64,000 bases of DNA from JAHEJN01 sp963787285 (lineage in GTDB: Bacteria > Actinomycetota > Acidimicrobiia > Acidimicrobiales > JAHEJN01). Both the position numbers and the translations under genes were made by a program. The stretch lies in NCBI GenBank assembly GCA_963787285.1, contig CAWBCM010000018.1, forward strand, positions 1 to 64,000, given 5' to 3'. Within the stretch, counting starts at the first letter, position 1; each line of letters starts with the position of its first letter. The notes under the pieces are model-generated. The model was not told where the DNA came from, did not search any database, and worked only from the letters and a program-made list of their open reading frames with translations. Shown here piece after piece: positions 26,423 through 35,669 of this stretch.

Positions 26423-28340
26423 GCACTCGCACGTCGTGTCGCCCACCGTCGGTTGCCGATCCGCTCTCGGTCTGGTGGCGACCCAGTTCGCGGCGGCGGC
26501 CGACGACCCGACGCTTCGCGCCGCGGCGCTCGACCTTGTCGCGAGCCTCGACCTCATAGACGACGCGCCGCTCGAACGGCTGCGGGTCGCGTACGGACTC
26601 TCGCCGTTCGAACGTGATCTCGTGGCCCTCCTGGGCCTGCCGGAGGAGCACGAGACGTTCTGTCTTCTCGCCGCGGTGGCACACCCCCGCGGCGAGTCGC
26701 GGCTGACCCTCGAGTCGACCGCGCGGGTACTCGCACTCGACACGGTGGGGAGAGGTCATCTTCGCCACGCGCTCACTGTCGGTCCGTTGCATCGTCACGG
26801 CATCGTCATGGCCGAGGGGTCGAGCCCGCTGCCCCGTCGGAGTCTGCACCTGGCCGATGGGATCTGGAACGCGATTCGTGGCCTCGATCACTGGCCGTCG
26901 AGCATCCGGCCGACCGTGCCGCCCCCGCTGCACAGCGACCATCTCGCCTCCGGTGTCTTCCTCGCTGCCCTGACGAACGAACCGCGGCTGGTGCTTGTCA
27001 CCGCCGGCGACGGCCGGCCCCCGACCGAGCTGGCGGCGATCGTCGCCGGCACCCTCGCCCACGGCGGCACCGCCGGCGTGTTCGTCGACGCGAGCACCTC
27101 GACGCGCGACCAGGCCTCGCTTCTGTCGATCCACGCAATCGCCCGCGGCGCCGTACCCGTCGTGGTCGGGTGCGCCGAGTCACCACCGCTTCCTGATCAT
27201 CCCGGCACGGTCGTGGTCTGTGTGGTCAACGCAGTGCGGCTCCATCTCGACGATCGGCCGGTGGTGGTGTTCGACCTCGGTGACCGGGCGCTCGGTGAGT
27301 CGATCCGCATGTGGGAGGGCTTGCTGCCCGAGCTCAACGGAGGAGCCCGCCACCTGGCCAGCGTGTTGCGAGTCGATCAGCTTCGTGCCACCCGTGCCGT
27401 CGACGACGCGCGAGCGGCGGCGCACGCCGGACAGTCGCACCTCAGCGTCGACTCGGTGATGCGTCAGGTGCGACGCCGTACCGACACCGACTTGCCGCCG
27501 AGCATCCACCTGGTGCACCCCTCCGCGAGCTGGGACGAGCTCGTCACCACCGAGAACAACGACCGCCTTCTTCGCTCGATCGTCGAGCGGGTCGAGGGTC
27601 AGGTGCAGGTGCTGCACGACTGGGGATTCGATGCCCGCGGTGGACGTGGCGTGCGAGCCATGTTCGCCGGTCCACCGGGGACCGGCAAGACGCTGTCGGC
27701 CGAGATCGTGGCGTCGAGCCTCGGCCTCGACTTGTTGGTGGTCGACCTCTCGGCGTTGGTGAGCAAGTGGCTCGGCGAGACCGAGAAGAACATCAGCGAG
27801 GTGTTCGCCGCCGCCGACCGCTGCCAGGCGATGTTGTTCTTCGACGAGGCCGACGCGATCTTTGGTCGCCGCACCGATGGTGGCGACGCGCAGGGTCGTT
27901 GGGCAAACCTGGAGACCGCACATCTGCTCGGACGCATCGACGCGTTCGATGGACTCGTGGTGCTGGCCACCAATCTTCGAGGCAACATCGACGACGCCTT
28001 CGTTCGGCGCCTCGACGTCGTCGTCGAGTTCGACGAACCCGGGCCCGCCGAACGCCGTCGGCTCTGGGCCGGACACCTTCCCGAGCGCGCACCGTACGCC
28101 GCCGATGTCGATATCGATCAGCTCGCCGAGCTGTATGGCATTACCGGCGGACTGGTGCGGAACGCGACGATGGCCGCGGCGTTCCGAGCCGCTGCCACCG
28201 GGGGACCCATCGACCAGCTCTTCCTGATCGACGCTGTCGAGGAGGAGTACCGGAAGGCCGGCCGCTCGTTCCCCGGACGACCTCGCCCACGCGCAACCGA
28301 ATCCGACGAACCGTTCGCTTCCCGACACGGAGGGACCTGA
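26415..28340 (+). CDS. eCIS AAA+ ATPase (Pvc15-like)
   Basis: 641 residues. The C-terminal half is an AAA+ module: Walker A GPPGTGKT (around residue 420), SKWLGETEKNISEVF, Walker B MLFFDEAD, sensor-1 VVLATNLRGN, and arginine finger AFVRRLDVVVEFDEP. The N-terminal ~380 residues contain a degenerate second ATPase-like region and match the length of Pvc15/Afp15 proteins. The family is thought to assist assembly or cargo loading before firing, in the producing cell's cytoplasm. All catalytic motifs are intact. It overlaps the tape-measure gene and is followed at 2 bp by the coiled-coil gene. Confidence 0.95.
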   Translation: MSEHSHVVSPTVGCRSALGLVATQFAAAADDPTLRAAALDLVASLDLIDDAPLERLRVAYGLSPFERDLVALLGLPEEHETFCLLAAVAHPRGESRLTLESTARVLALDTVGRGHLRHALTVGPLHRHGIVMAEGSSPLPRRSLHLADGIWNAIRGLDHWPSSIRPTVPPPLHSDHLASGVFLAALTNEPRLVLVTAGDGRPPTELAAIVAGTLAHGGTAGVFVDASTSTRDQASLLSIHAIARGAVPVVVGCAESPPLPDHPGTVVVCVVNAVRLHLDDRPVVVFDLGDRALGESIRMWEGLLPELNGGARHLASVLRVDQLRATRAVDDARAAAHAGQSHLSVDSVMRQVRRRTDTDLPPSIHLVHPSASWDELVTTENNDRLLRSIVERVEGQVQVLHDWGFDARGGRGVRAMFAGPPGTGKTLSAEIVASSLGLDLLVVDLSALVSKWLGETEKNISEVFAAADRCQAMLFFDEADAIFGRRTDGGDAQGRWANLETAHLLGRIDAFDGLVVLATNLRGNIDDAFVRRLDVVVEFDEPGPAERRRLWAGHLPERAPYAADVDIDQLAELYGITGGLVRNATMAAAFRAAATGGPIDQLFLIDAVEEEYRKAGRSFPGRPRPRATESDEPFASRHGGT

Positions 28341-28341
28341 C

Positions 28342-29721
28342 ATGTCCACCAATCTTCACGATCGAGCCACCACCCAACAGGGCCTTCTCGAGGGGTCGGC
28401 GTCGGCGGTGACCGACGCACTGGCCGACGCGCGTACCGCGCTCCAGGGTGACGATGCCTCGGCTGGGCTGCTGGTCGACCTCGACACGACAAGAGTGCTT
28501 CTCGACGAGAACCACGCCAACCAGATCACGGCCCGCGCCGCGCTGGCCGCAGTGGCCAGCCCTGCCGATGCCGAGACCCACGAAGACGCCCTGCGTGAGC
28601 TGCAGATCACCGAAGCCGCACTTGCGGTGGAGCTGCGCCATCTGGAGACGAAGGTGGCGGAGCAGCGCGAGCTCGTGAAACGGCTCGGCGAACTCGCGTC
28701 CCGGACCGAAGCCGGGGTCGTCGCCGGTGCGGCGCGAGTCGACGAAGCGAAACTCGTGACCGATCGCACCACCGTGCTCCGAGACAGGTTCACGTCGCTC
28801 GGCTCGTCGGTTCGCGACGCGGCGGCGGGTGTGCTCGTCGGCGCCGAGTTCGCCGCGGCCGACGGTCGTCTCGATGCCTTGATCGACGGCGATCTCCGCC
28901 AGCGCATCGAGGAACGCTTCGCCGAGGCGCAGGCGCTGGCCGCACGGGCCGGGGCCTCGGCCGCCCGTGCCGACGCTCGGGCGGCCGGGCTGGTGCTTCT
29001 CACCGCGCCACTCGATGCGGCGGTCGCGGCAGGCAAGGCGCGCCACGCGGCTGCCGAGTCGGCCTTGGCCGACTATCTGGCCGGCGCCACCGGTCGTCTC
29101 GAGTGGGCAGAGCAGATGCTGGCCAAGGTCACCGCGCACCCCGATCTCTCGGCTCTGCAAGACGATGCGCTCGATCCGGCCAACCACCCGAACCTCACCG
29201 ACGCGAAGGATCACGAGACGGCCCTGGCGGTCGCGCTGGACAATCTGGCAGCTGACCGGGTGCCCCTCGACGAGGTGCTTCTCGATCAACTCGTGGCCGA
29301 CCCCGACGACACGGTGGCGATCGACGACGCTCGCGACGACCTCGCAGTCGAGACGTCGGTGGCCGCGGCACGGGCGGCCTACACCGCGGCCGACAAGCGT
29401 GCGCTCGACGAGTGGGAGGTCGAGATGCCGGCCAGCCTGTGGCAGGCGGTCGAGGACCTCGCTGCCGCCAAGCTCGCCCTCGACGAGCTCGCCGACAATG
29501 CGGCAAGGACGGCGCTGCTCACCGAGCTCGGCGGAGCCGAGGACGCCTTCGCCGCCGCCCTGACCGCTCGCGAGGTGAATGTGCGTTCGGTGTGGGCAAT
29601 CGAGCTCGAACGAGCGCAGCGAGCGGCGATGCTCGTGGCGTTGGACCGCACGGCGGCCGACCGGCAGCGGCACTACGTGCGAGGCGACGGGCCCGGCGGG
29701 CGATCGAGCGCCGAGCTGTGA
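28342..29721 (+). CDS. Ala-rich coiled-coil protein of the eCIS operon
   Basis: 459 residues, no family recognised. It is very rich in Ala, Leu, Asp and Glu with heptad-like spacing over most of its length (for example AALAVELRHLETKVAEQREL and AQALAARAGASAARADARAA), indicating long helical bundles or coiled coils. No signal peptide or membrane segment is seen. It could be a scaffold, a chaperone or a second ruler-like protein. Long coiled coils are compatible with a tape measure, so it competes with the gene at 24956 for that role. It starts 2 bp after the ATPase stop. Confidence 0.6.
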   Translation: MSTNLHDRATTQQGLLEGSASAVTDALADARTALQGDDASAGLLVDLDTTRVLLDENHANQITARAALAAVASPADAETHEDALRELQITEAALAVELRHLETKVAEQRELVKRLGELASRTEAGVVAGAARVDEAKLVTDRTTVLRDRFTSLGSSVRDAAAGVLVGAEFAAADGRLDALIDGDLRQRIEERFAEAQALAARAGASAARADARAAGLVLLTAPLDAAVAAGKARHAAAESALADYLAGATGRLEWAEQMLAKVTAHPDLSALQDDALDPANHPNLTDAKDHETALAVALDNLAADRVPLDEVLLDQLVADPDDTVAIDDARDDLAVETSVAAARAAYTAADKRALDEWEVEMPASLWQAVEDLAAAKLALDELADNAARTALLTELGGAEDAFAAALTAREVNVRSVWAIELERAQRAAMLVALDRTAADRQRHYVRGDGPGGRSSAEL

Positions 29722-29748
29722 GCCCCGGACCGACGAGGAGGAGTTGTC

Positions 29749-31078
29749 ATGGCGAGTCCTGACCTGTTGATCGCCGAGGCGAACTGTGGCGATGTCGCGC
29801 TCGGCGGTGAACCCGTTCGTGTCGAATCGCTACCACTTCGGCATGCTGCTCGGCGTCGCCGATCTCGAGGCCGAGCAGGCATATCACCGCGGGAAGATGT
29901 GGCTGCACAACGCCTGGTTGCACGGTATCGGCACGGTGTGGGGGCTGCGCGTCGACCTCCGCCCCGAGTCGAACGAGTTGGTGGTGCAGCCAGGGCTCGC
30001 CATCGACGCCCACGGACGTGAGCTGTCGGTGAGCCAGCCGTTGTGCGTCGACATCGGCGCGTGGTTCGCGCAGCGGCGGCCAGACGACCTGGAGGTGACC
30101 GACCTCGCCACGGGCGGGGTGAGCTTCACGGTGCATGTCGAGCTGTGCCACGACAGCTGCCTCGACCGGCCGGTGCCCTCGATCAGTGAGCCGTGCGACG
30201 AGGCCAGCTTCGACACTGCGTACTCGCGGGCCATCGAGCGGGGCCATCCGCGGATCGTCGCCGGCGCCTCGCCCTCCGAACCTCCGCCCTGGTACCCGAG
30301 GCTGCGGCAATTCGTGGGGCAGCTAGCTGCCACCGACCCGCTGGTGACCGCGGCCCACACCGACATCGAAGCCGCCGCCGCAGGCGACCGTCCGGCGCTG
30401 TGCCTGCTGTGGTTCCGGCGTCTGGCGGCCGAGGACACGATGGACCTCGCCCCGCAGGAGGGTGCAGGCTTCATGCCGGTGACCGGCGACGGCTGCGTAC
30501 CGCTGGCCGAGCTCGTCGTGCACCTGGATGCAACCGGCGGGCTCGTCGGCGCCGACTCGACGGTCGACAATCAGGTCCGGCCGTCGCACGTGCGGACTCG
30601 CACCATCCAGGAGCTCCTGTGCCACGCCCACGGGGTGGCGACGCCGACCGATCCCGACCCGGATCCCGGCGACCCCGATTCTGGCGATCCCGACCCGACA
30701 GCTCCCGACGCCCCCCAGGCGCTCGACACGGCGGCCATCGCCGGCCGCACCGTGACCGTCGAGTTCACCCATCCCCTCGACGCCACCACGGTGACCGCCG
30801 ATGCCTTCACCGTCTCGGTGTTGCGCAGCGACGGATGGAACCAGGCCAACATCAATGAGACCACGCTCGACGACGACGGCGTGACCGTCTCGATTGGCCT
30901 GTCGGGCGCACCGAGGTCTCGACCCATCCGCATCGTGGCCAGGGGAACCGGACCCGAGCCGATCCTCGGCGCCACCGGGCGAGTCCTGTCGGGAGTCCTC
31001 GGCGACCCGCCGGTGGTCGCCGGAGCCGATGCCGCACTGATGATCGTCGCCACCGACGGCGACGACGACGAGGAGTGA
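29749..31078 (+). CDS. eCIS accessory protein with shared N-terminal domain, copy 1 (frame break)
   Basis: About 442 residues. The ATG at 29749 has a strong GGAGG upstream, but the frame must change by one base between about 29785 and 29812 to reach the conserved part, NPFVSNRYHFGMLLGVADLE. The next ~100 residues (HGIGTVWGLRVDL, VVQPGLAIDAHGRELSV) match the start of the following 1012-residue protein (HGLVHGFDV, GGLAVAPSGKVIYL), so the two share a domain. A Pro/Asp repeat linker (around residue 290) leads to a C-terminal beta domain (TVTVEFTHPLDATTVTADAF) like those of Ig-like folds. Alternatively translation starts at the GTG at 29810. Function unknown; both copies sit at the end of the operon. 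Confidence 0.6.
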
Positions 31079-31081
31079 GCC

Positions 31082-34000
31082 ATGTCGACCACTGACCTGA
31101 GTACGCCCATGGAGCTGTTCGGTGCCCACCCCGGCATCAGCGTCATCGACCCGGCCACGGTGCTGACGCGCCTCTGGTACTTCGACGGCAAGTTCCTGCG
31201 CGCCGAGGGGTTCCGACGCGACCAGGAGTATGTGCGCTCACTGGTCGCCCTCTCGAACCAGGCCTTCGGCCACGGGCTCGTGCACGGATTCGACGTCGCG
31301 CTCGGCGGCTCCGACCGCTTCCGCATCGAGGGAGGCCTGGCGGTGGCGCCGTCGGGCAAGGTCATCTACCTGCCCCAACAGATCGAGCTCTCGATCGCCG
31401 AGCTCATCGCCCGCTCCGCAGGCGACTTCGATCCCGGCGCCGCACCCGGCGGCGGAGTGGCCGACTTCTCGCCGTGCCCACCCGACACCCCGCTCGATCC
31501 GGTCACGGGTCTGACCGGCCGTCCGTACTACGTGCTCACGGTTGCCCCCACCGAGGCGCTCTGCGGTGAGGAGGAGCGCTTCGGCCAGCTCTGCGAGGAC
31601 GCGTGTGCCACCGAGACCGATCGGTCGGTGGCCGTCGAGGGCACTCGCTACCGCGTCAGGCAACTGCACCTCGCCCTCCCCACCAGTCGCCTGGTGCCAT
31701 TCACTCCGGTGCACCACCGGTCACAGATCGCCACGGCCTACTACGAGGAGGAACGCAAGGCCGTCCCGTCGATGATCTCGGGAGCGGGTCTGCGCACGCC
31801 GGTGTGGTGCCGGTCGGCCGAGGGCATCAACGGTGACGAAGTCGCGCTGGCGGTGTTCGATCGGTCGGGCGCCGTCACGTCGTGGGTCGACATGTGGATC
31901 GCCCGCCGCGAGCTGGTCGAGACCACGCCCCAGCGCTACTGGGGGTGGCGTATGGCGCAGCGACCGCTCGACGTGTTCCTTGCCCAGGTGCTGCAGTTCC
32001 AGTGCCAGCTGATCGCCTGCGGCGGTGACGGCCTCGACCCGGGCGCCGACCCGTGCGCCGACGAGCGGGCCGCGCTCGACGAGGTGAGCTCGGTGCTGTC
32101 GAGTCTGATGGACGCCGAGGTGGAGTCGGGGTTCACGCTGAGTGGTGACTTCGGCGGCGGCGAACCGATCAGGGCCATCGACGCGGCGCAGCCCAAGCGC
32201 ATGGGATTCGATCGGCTCCACGAGCTCCAGGAGCGGGTGAAGTACGTCCTCGCCGGCGGCGTCCGGTCGGCGACGGGATCGAGGCTGATCGACTGCGGTC
32301 TCGTCACCACGCCACCGTTCTTCTACCTCCCGACCGACCCCGACGCCGACATCGAAGCGCAGGTGCGGGCGATGCTCGGCCCGGGAGTCGACCCACGGTT
32401 CTGCGCCGTGCGTCCCGACTTCGTGCCCGAGGCGTTCTTCGAGGCCCAGCACATGGATCGCATCTCGCTCACCCAGGGCATCGACGATCCGGGCATGCCC
32501 GAACAGGTCGACGTGCTGGTGCCCAACGGTCAGTTCCTACAGACCGAAGCCGAGATCGAGGGCTTCACCGGCGTGGTTCGCATCCTGCCTGCCCGCCGCA
32601 AGGGATCCGACGCCACCAAGCGTGACGACGACGGCGCGGCGCTGTCACTGGCGGCGGTGGCTCGCGATCACGTGAGGGAAGGCTGGTCGTGGAGCCTCGC
32701 CGGCCATGCCGAGGTCCCGCATCAGCTCGGAGTCAGCGATCTGGCGATGGGCCTGGCCGTCGACCTCGGTGCCGTGAAGACCGAGGCCGCAGCGGAGAGC
32801 TACGAGATGCACGTGGAGGAAGCGGCCGAGGCCGACGCGTTGATGGCCGAGGCGGAGATCCTGTACCGGGCCAATGCAGCCAAGGCGCATGCCCGGGAAC
32901 GGGTGATGATGACCAACGTCGGGGTCGCCTACGTGCCAGACGAGGCGATTGCGCCCGACGTGCGTCGCCCGTTCAGCCTGTGGTTCGACGTGCAAACCGA
33001 TCGTGACCTCCGCGAAGTGCCCAAGGGCAGTTCCACGTTCGCATCGGGTCGCGTGAGTGTGTACTCGCGGGCCAAGACCAACCCGGTGGTGGTCGACCTG
33101 CAGTTTAGCGGGTCGCTGGCCGTCACCGGCCGGCAGGCATCGGGCATGACCGCCGACGGCCATCAGATCGAGACGATCGCCACGACGGTGACCGGATCGG
33201 TCGATCCGCTCATGATCGTCGGTTCGTTCGTCCATGATCCGCCCGCCAAGTCCGGCGCGGCAGTGGATCTGGTGTGGAAGGTGGGTGTCACCCCCCAGGG
33301 TCTGCGGGTGTTGAGCGTCCAGATGAACGCGGGTGAGGGATTCGCCATCGGTCAGTTCGAGGACTCGGGCACGGTCCGTCACGTCGACGGGGTGATCGAC
33401 TTCCGTCGGTTCGGCCACAGCGTCTCGTTGGCCGGCGACTGGACACCGATCGAATCGGACGCGACCGACGGCACGACGCTGCTCCGGCTGGCCTCACTCG
33501 AGCTCGACGAGGATGCGAACGCTCTGTCGATCGGTTCGCCTGGGCGCGAGCTCGGTGAGTCGGTCATCGAGGTCATCGGCGCCGAGCTCGCACTGCGGGG
33601 CCGCGACTCGCAGTTCACGCCCACCGCGCTGGCGCGGCTCTTCGAACCCGACCGGCCGGCGTCGTCGACGTTGTCGACCACCGCCGACTGGGTGGCCGTG
33701 CACCGACGCCGGGTGAAGAGCTGCGGCGAGGCGACGCCGGCCCCGGCGGCGGTGCGGCGGCTGCGCTGGTTCCACGCCGTCGTCGAGTCGGATGCCGTAC
33801 TCGAGAAGTACGCGCGGCTCCGCGGCGGGTGGACCGGCGCCGACGCCGGCGACGACGCTGCAACCCGGCGTGTGTTCGCCCGACTCGATCGGCTCGGCTT
33901 CGAGCTGGTCACCACCGTCGAATACCCCGAGCAGTCGACCGCGCCGTCGTCGTCGATCGTGGCGCTGCGTGCGGCCTGGAGTGCCGGCGATCGGGGCGAC

Positions 34001-34120
34001 CGTCTCGTGCTCGGCGTGTCGGCCACCCATCCCACCGGTGACGGCTTGGCGGTGGCCAAGGGTCGCCTCACGTCGGCGGTGGCCGCGGTGGCCGACCTCG
34101 TCGACACGCGCGTGCTATGA
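31082..34120 (+). CDS. large eCIS accessory protein, copy 2 of the shared domain
   Basis: 1012 residues without signal peptide or membrane segment. The N-terminal ~150 residues (LTRLWYFDGKFLRAEGFRRD, then HGLVHGFDVALG and FRIEGGLAVAPSGKVI) are related to the preceding protein. The middle contains Cys-bearing loops (FSPCPPDTPL, CGEEERFGQLCEDAC), a basic turn (RKGSDATKRDDDG) and beta-rich domains; the last ~250 residues contain VAVHRRRVKSCGEAT. No enzymatic motif is recognised. Proteins of this kind close many actinobacterial eCIS operons as large conserved hypotheticals. The size suggests a particle-surface or assembly-platform role, which is inference. The stop overlaps the next start as ATGA. 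Confidence 0.6.
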   Translation: MSTTDLSTPMELFGAHPGISVIDPATVLTRLWYFDGKFLRAEGFRRDQEYVRSLVALSNQAFGHGLVHGFDVALGGSDRFRIEGGLAVAPSGKVIYLPQQIELSIAELIARSAGDFDPGAAPGGGVADFSPCPPDTPLDPVTGLTGRPYYVLTVAPTEALCGEEERFGQLCEDACATETDRSVAVEGTRYRVRQLHLALPTSRLVPFTPVHHRSQIATAYYEEERKAVPSMISGAGLRTPVWCRSAEGINGDEVALAVFDRSGAVTSWVDMWIARRELVETTPQRYWGWRMAQRPLDVFLAQVLQFQCQLIACGGDGLDPGADPCADERAALDEVSSVLSSLMDAEVESGFTLSGDFGGGEPIRAIDAAQPKRMGFDRLHELQERVKYVLAGGVRSATGSRLIDCGLVTTPPFFYLPTDPDADIEAQVRAMLGPGVDPRFCAVRPDFVPEAFFEAQHMDRISLTQGIDDPGMPEQVDVLVPNGQFLQTEAEIEGFTGVVRILPARRKGSDATKRDDDGAALSLAAVARDHVREGWSWSLAGHAEVPHQLGVSDLAMGLAVDLGAVKTEAAAESYEMHVEEAAEADALMAEAEILYRANAAKAHARERVMMTNVGVAYVPDEAIAPDVRRPFSLWFDVQTDRDLREVPKGSSTFASGRVSVYSRAKTNPVVVDLQFSGSLAVTGRQASGMTADGHQIETIATTVTGSVDPLMIVGSFVHDPPAKSGAAVDLVWKVGVTPQGLRVLSVQMNAGEGFAIGQFEDSGTVRHVDGVIDFRRFGHSVSLAGDWTPIESDATDGTTLLRLASLELDEDANALSIGSPGRELGESVIEVIGAELALRGRDSQFTPTALARLFEPDRPASSTLSTTADWVAVHRRRVKSCGEATPAPAAVRRLRWFHAVVESDAVLEKYARLRGGWTGADAGDDAATRRVFARLDRLGFELVTTVEYPEQSTAPSSSIVALRAAWSAGDRGDRLVLGVSATHPTGDGLAVAKGRLTSAVAAVADLVDTRVL

Positions 34121-34611
34121 CGGCCGAGGTGATCGGCGAGATCCCACCCGAGTTCCAGACCACCGGCGTCGACGGCGCGCTGTTCACCGTGGGTGTGGCC
34201 GAGGCGAAACAAGAGCCGGCGAGCGTTCGCATCTTCCGGATGGACCACGCGGCCTTCGAACGGTTCCTCGTGCAGTACCCGCGACCCGAGACGACCATGG
34301 CCTATCTTCTTCCGCTCCTGGAGCGCTTCGATCCCGAGATCGACAGCCGTCTCGTCCACTTCAGCGGCACCGACGTCGCCAACATCGACGAGATCGTCGG
34401 GTGGTGGGGATCGAACGTGCCCGTCGACTACTTCGCCGTCGGCCCCGACGCATCCTTGCCGTCGGGGGGAGCGACACCGGCGGCCTGGGAGACGCACGCA
34501 GCGATCATCCAGGAGAAGCTCGGCTTCGATCGGCTGCACCCGCTGGACGAGACCAAGTGGTCACTGGGCGACGTCGAGGCGGTGTACATCCTCACCCGAG
34601 CCGACGGCTGA
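34117..34611 (+). CDS. last gene of the eCIS operon, unknown function
   Basis: 164 residues, no family recognised, soluble, mixed alpha/beta. Notable segments are DGALFTVGVAEAKQEPASV, AYLLPLLERFDPEIDSRLVHF and VGWWGSNVPVDYFAVG. It overlaps the 1012-residue gene by ATGA, so it is translated with it. No promoter lies before it and no structural gene follows. It could be an accessory or immunity-type protein, without direct evidence. Confidence 0.55.
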   Translation: MTAEVIGEIPPEFQTTGVDGALFTVGVAEAKQEPASVRIFRMDHAAFERFLVQYPRPETTMAYLLPLLERFDPEIDSRLVHFSGTDVANIDEIVGWWGSNVPVDYFAVGPDASLPSGGATPAAWETHAAIIQEKLGFDRLHPLDETKWSLGDVEAVYILTRADG

Positions 34612-34630
34612 GCGCACTGATCGATTCTTC

Positions 34631-34659
34631 TTGAACACGGGAACGCTCGGGCTTACATT
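34631..34659 (+). promoter_or_regulatory. putative sigma-70-type promoter
   Basis: TTGAAC (34631-34636), 17 bp, TACATT (34654-34659), upstream of the small secreted protein. It is unusually close to consensus for this GC-rich window. It has no GGTGACG repeat, so this gene is outside the proposed regulon. Confidence 0.4.
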
Positions 34660-34707
34660 TCGCGAACACGTCAGATCGACGGAATCCGAACTGAAGAAGG
34701 TGACCCA

Positions 34708-35196
34708 TTGCCCAAGCACCTCACCCCTACGTCGCGAAAGCTCATCCCCAGTCTGCTTGCGTGTGCCCTGCTCGCATCATCGTTCGTGACAGCGTCGGCA
34801 CCGGCCGCCGAGGCGCAAAGCCTCACCCCGGGTACTTTTTGGTACCGAACCTACGAAGCACCCGGGCCCTGCACGAACAACCACTCGGCGGTCGGATACG
34901 TCGGTGGCGGGTCACTGGACCCCGCCGGCAACATCGCCAACAGTCAGTTCCGGGGTTACCTGCCCTTCGGATCGTTCCTCAAGCGGGGCTACTGGAAGAT
35001 CGGCGGGTACACCAGCTATCTGAAGTACCGAGACTGCATCAACGGCAAGTTCTACCTCACCTACTACCGCCGATATGTCCGCTACTCGTGCTACGTGGCC
35101 GACTTCCCACTGAACGGCGCAACCTACAGCAACTACCGACGATTCACGTCGTGGCAGAACGTGAGCTACGACGGGCGAACACCCTGTCCGCTTTGA
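34708..35196 (+). CDS. small secreted Tyr-rich protein
   Basis: 162 residues with a clear Sec signal peptide (basic start, SLLACALLASSFVTASAPA, cleavage near AEAQS), so it is exported. The mature part is rich in Tyr, Gly, Ser and paired Cys (GPCTNNHSAVG, KYRDCINGKFY, RYSCYVADFP, RTPCPL), suggesting a small disulfide-stabilised extracellular protein. No family recognised. The TTG at 34708 has GAAGG upstream; no ATG is available. It has its own promoter and lies between the eCIS operon and the tRNA-linked integration region. Confidence 0.6.
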   Translation: MPKHLTPTSRKLIPSLLACALLASSFVTASAPAAEAQSLTPGTFWYRTYEAPGPCTNNHSAVGYVGGGSLDPAGNIANSQFRGYLPFGSFLKRGYWKIGGYTSYLKYRDCINGKFYLTYYRRYVRYSCYVADFPLNGATYSNYRRFTSWQNVSYDGRTPCPL

Positions 35197-35220
35197 CCCA
35201 CACCGGGGAGCGGTCTCGCC

Positions 35221-35266
35221 TCAGCGCGCTCGGAGGGACTCGAACCCCCAACGTTCTGATCCGTAG
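35221..35266. repeat. att-like copy of tRNA-Arg 3' half (copy 1)
   Basis: 46-bp copy of the 3' half of the tRNA-Arg gene at 39620-39693, with two mismatches to copy 2 (T for C at the first base, G for C in AACGTTC). The following bases (GTGGATCTTGGGTG, later TTGACCGGTG) match those after copy 2, not those of the tRNA gene. It therefore looks like the far end of an older, related integrated element. Confidence 0.7.
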
Positions 35267-35669
35267 GTGGATCTTGGGTGGTGACCGTTGTTGACCGGTG
35301 AGACCCGCGATTCTCGTCGAGGTCATCGTGGCGTCTACCGCCGCAGCACGAGCGGACCGCCCATCCCGACCTTCAGCGACGCGGCCAGATGCGCAACAGC
35401 GCGTGGAAGGTCGAGGGGATTCCTGTGTGCGGATCCGCAGTAACGGTGCCGCGCCAGAACATGAGGCTCCCCCCGGTCACGTCGGCAAAGTCCGGCTCAC
35501 CCGTCACCTTCCCGACAACTCCACCGGCGATCGCACGATGAGTGCCATCCCTTCGACCATCACTCGCATGCACGGGGCTGCACTCGAACCGAAGGACCCG
35601 GAGAGAGGAACCCCTGAACTTCTGATCCGAAGGACCCTCCGAGGTCATTGATGCCACAATTGGTCCGAA
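35267..35669. other. gene-poor gap with decayed att-like copy and possible remnant
   Basis: No intact gene. At about 35610-35634 a degenerate match to the same tRNA segment occurs (GAACCCC, TTCTGATCCG shared). On the minus strand, ~35373-35540 reads as a coding-like C-terminal piece (GEPDFADVTGGSLMFWRG, TFHALLRIWP) without a start, probably a gene remnant. Confidence 0.35.

Noticed and set aside
3385..34611. Prophage interpretation of the tail-like cluster
   Set aside because: No capsid, portal, terminase, lysis or phage replication genes are present, while DUF4255, the Pvc15-type AAA+ ATPase and multiple sheath/tube isoforms are. This is an eCIS.
35577..35650. A further tRNA gene near 35.6 kb
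   Set aside because: Only a degenerate match to part of the tRNA-Arg 3' half is present; no acceptor or anticodon arms fold.
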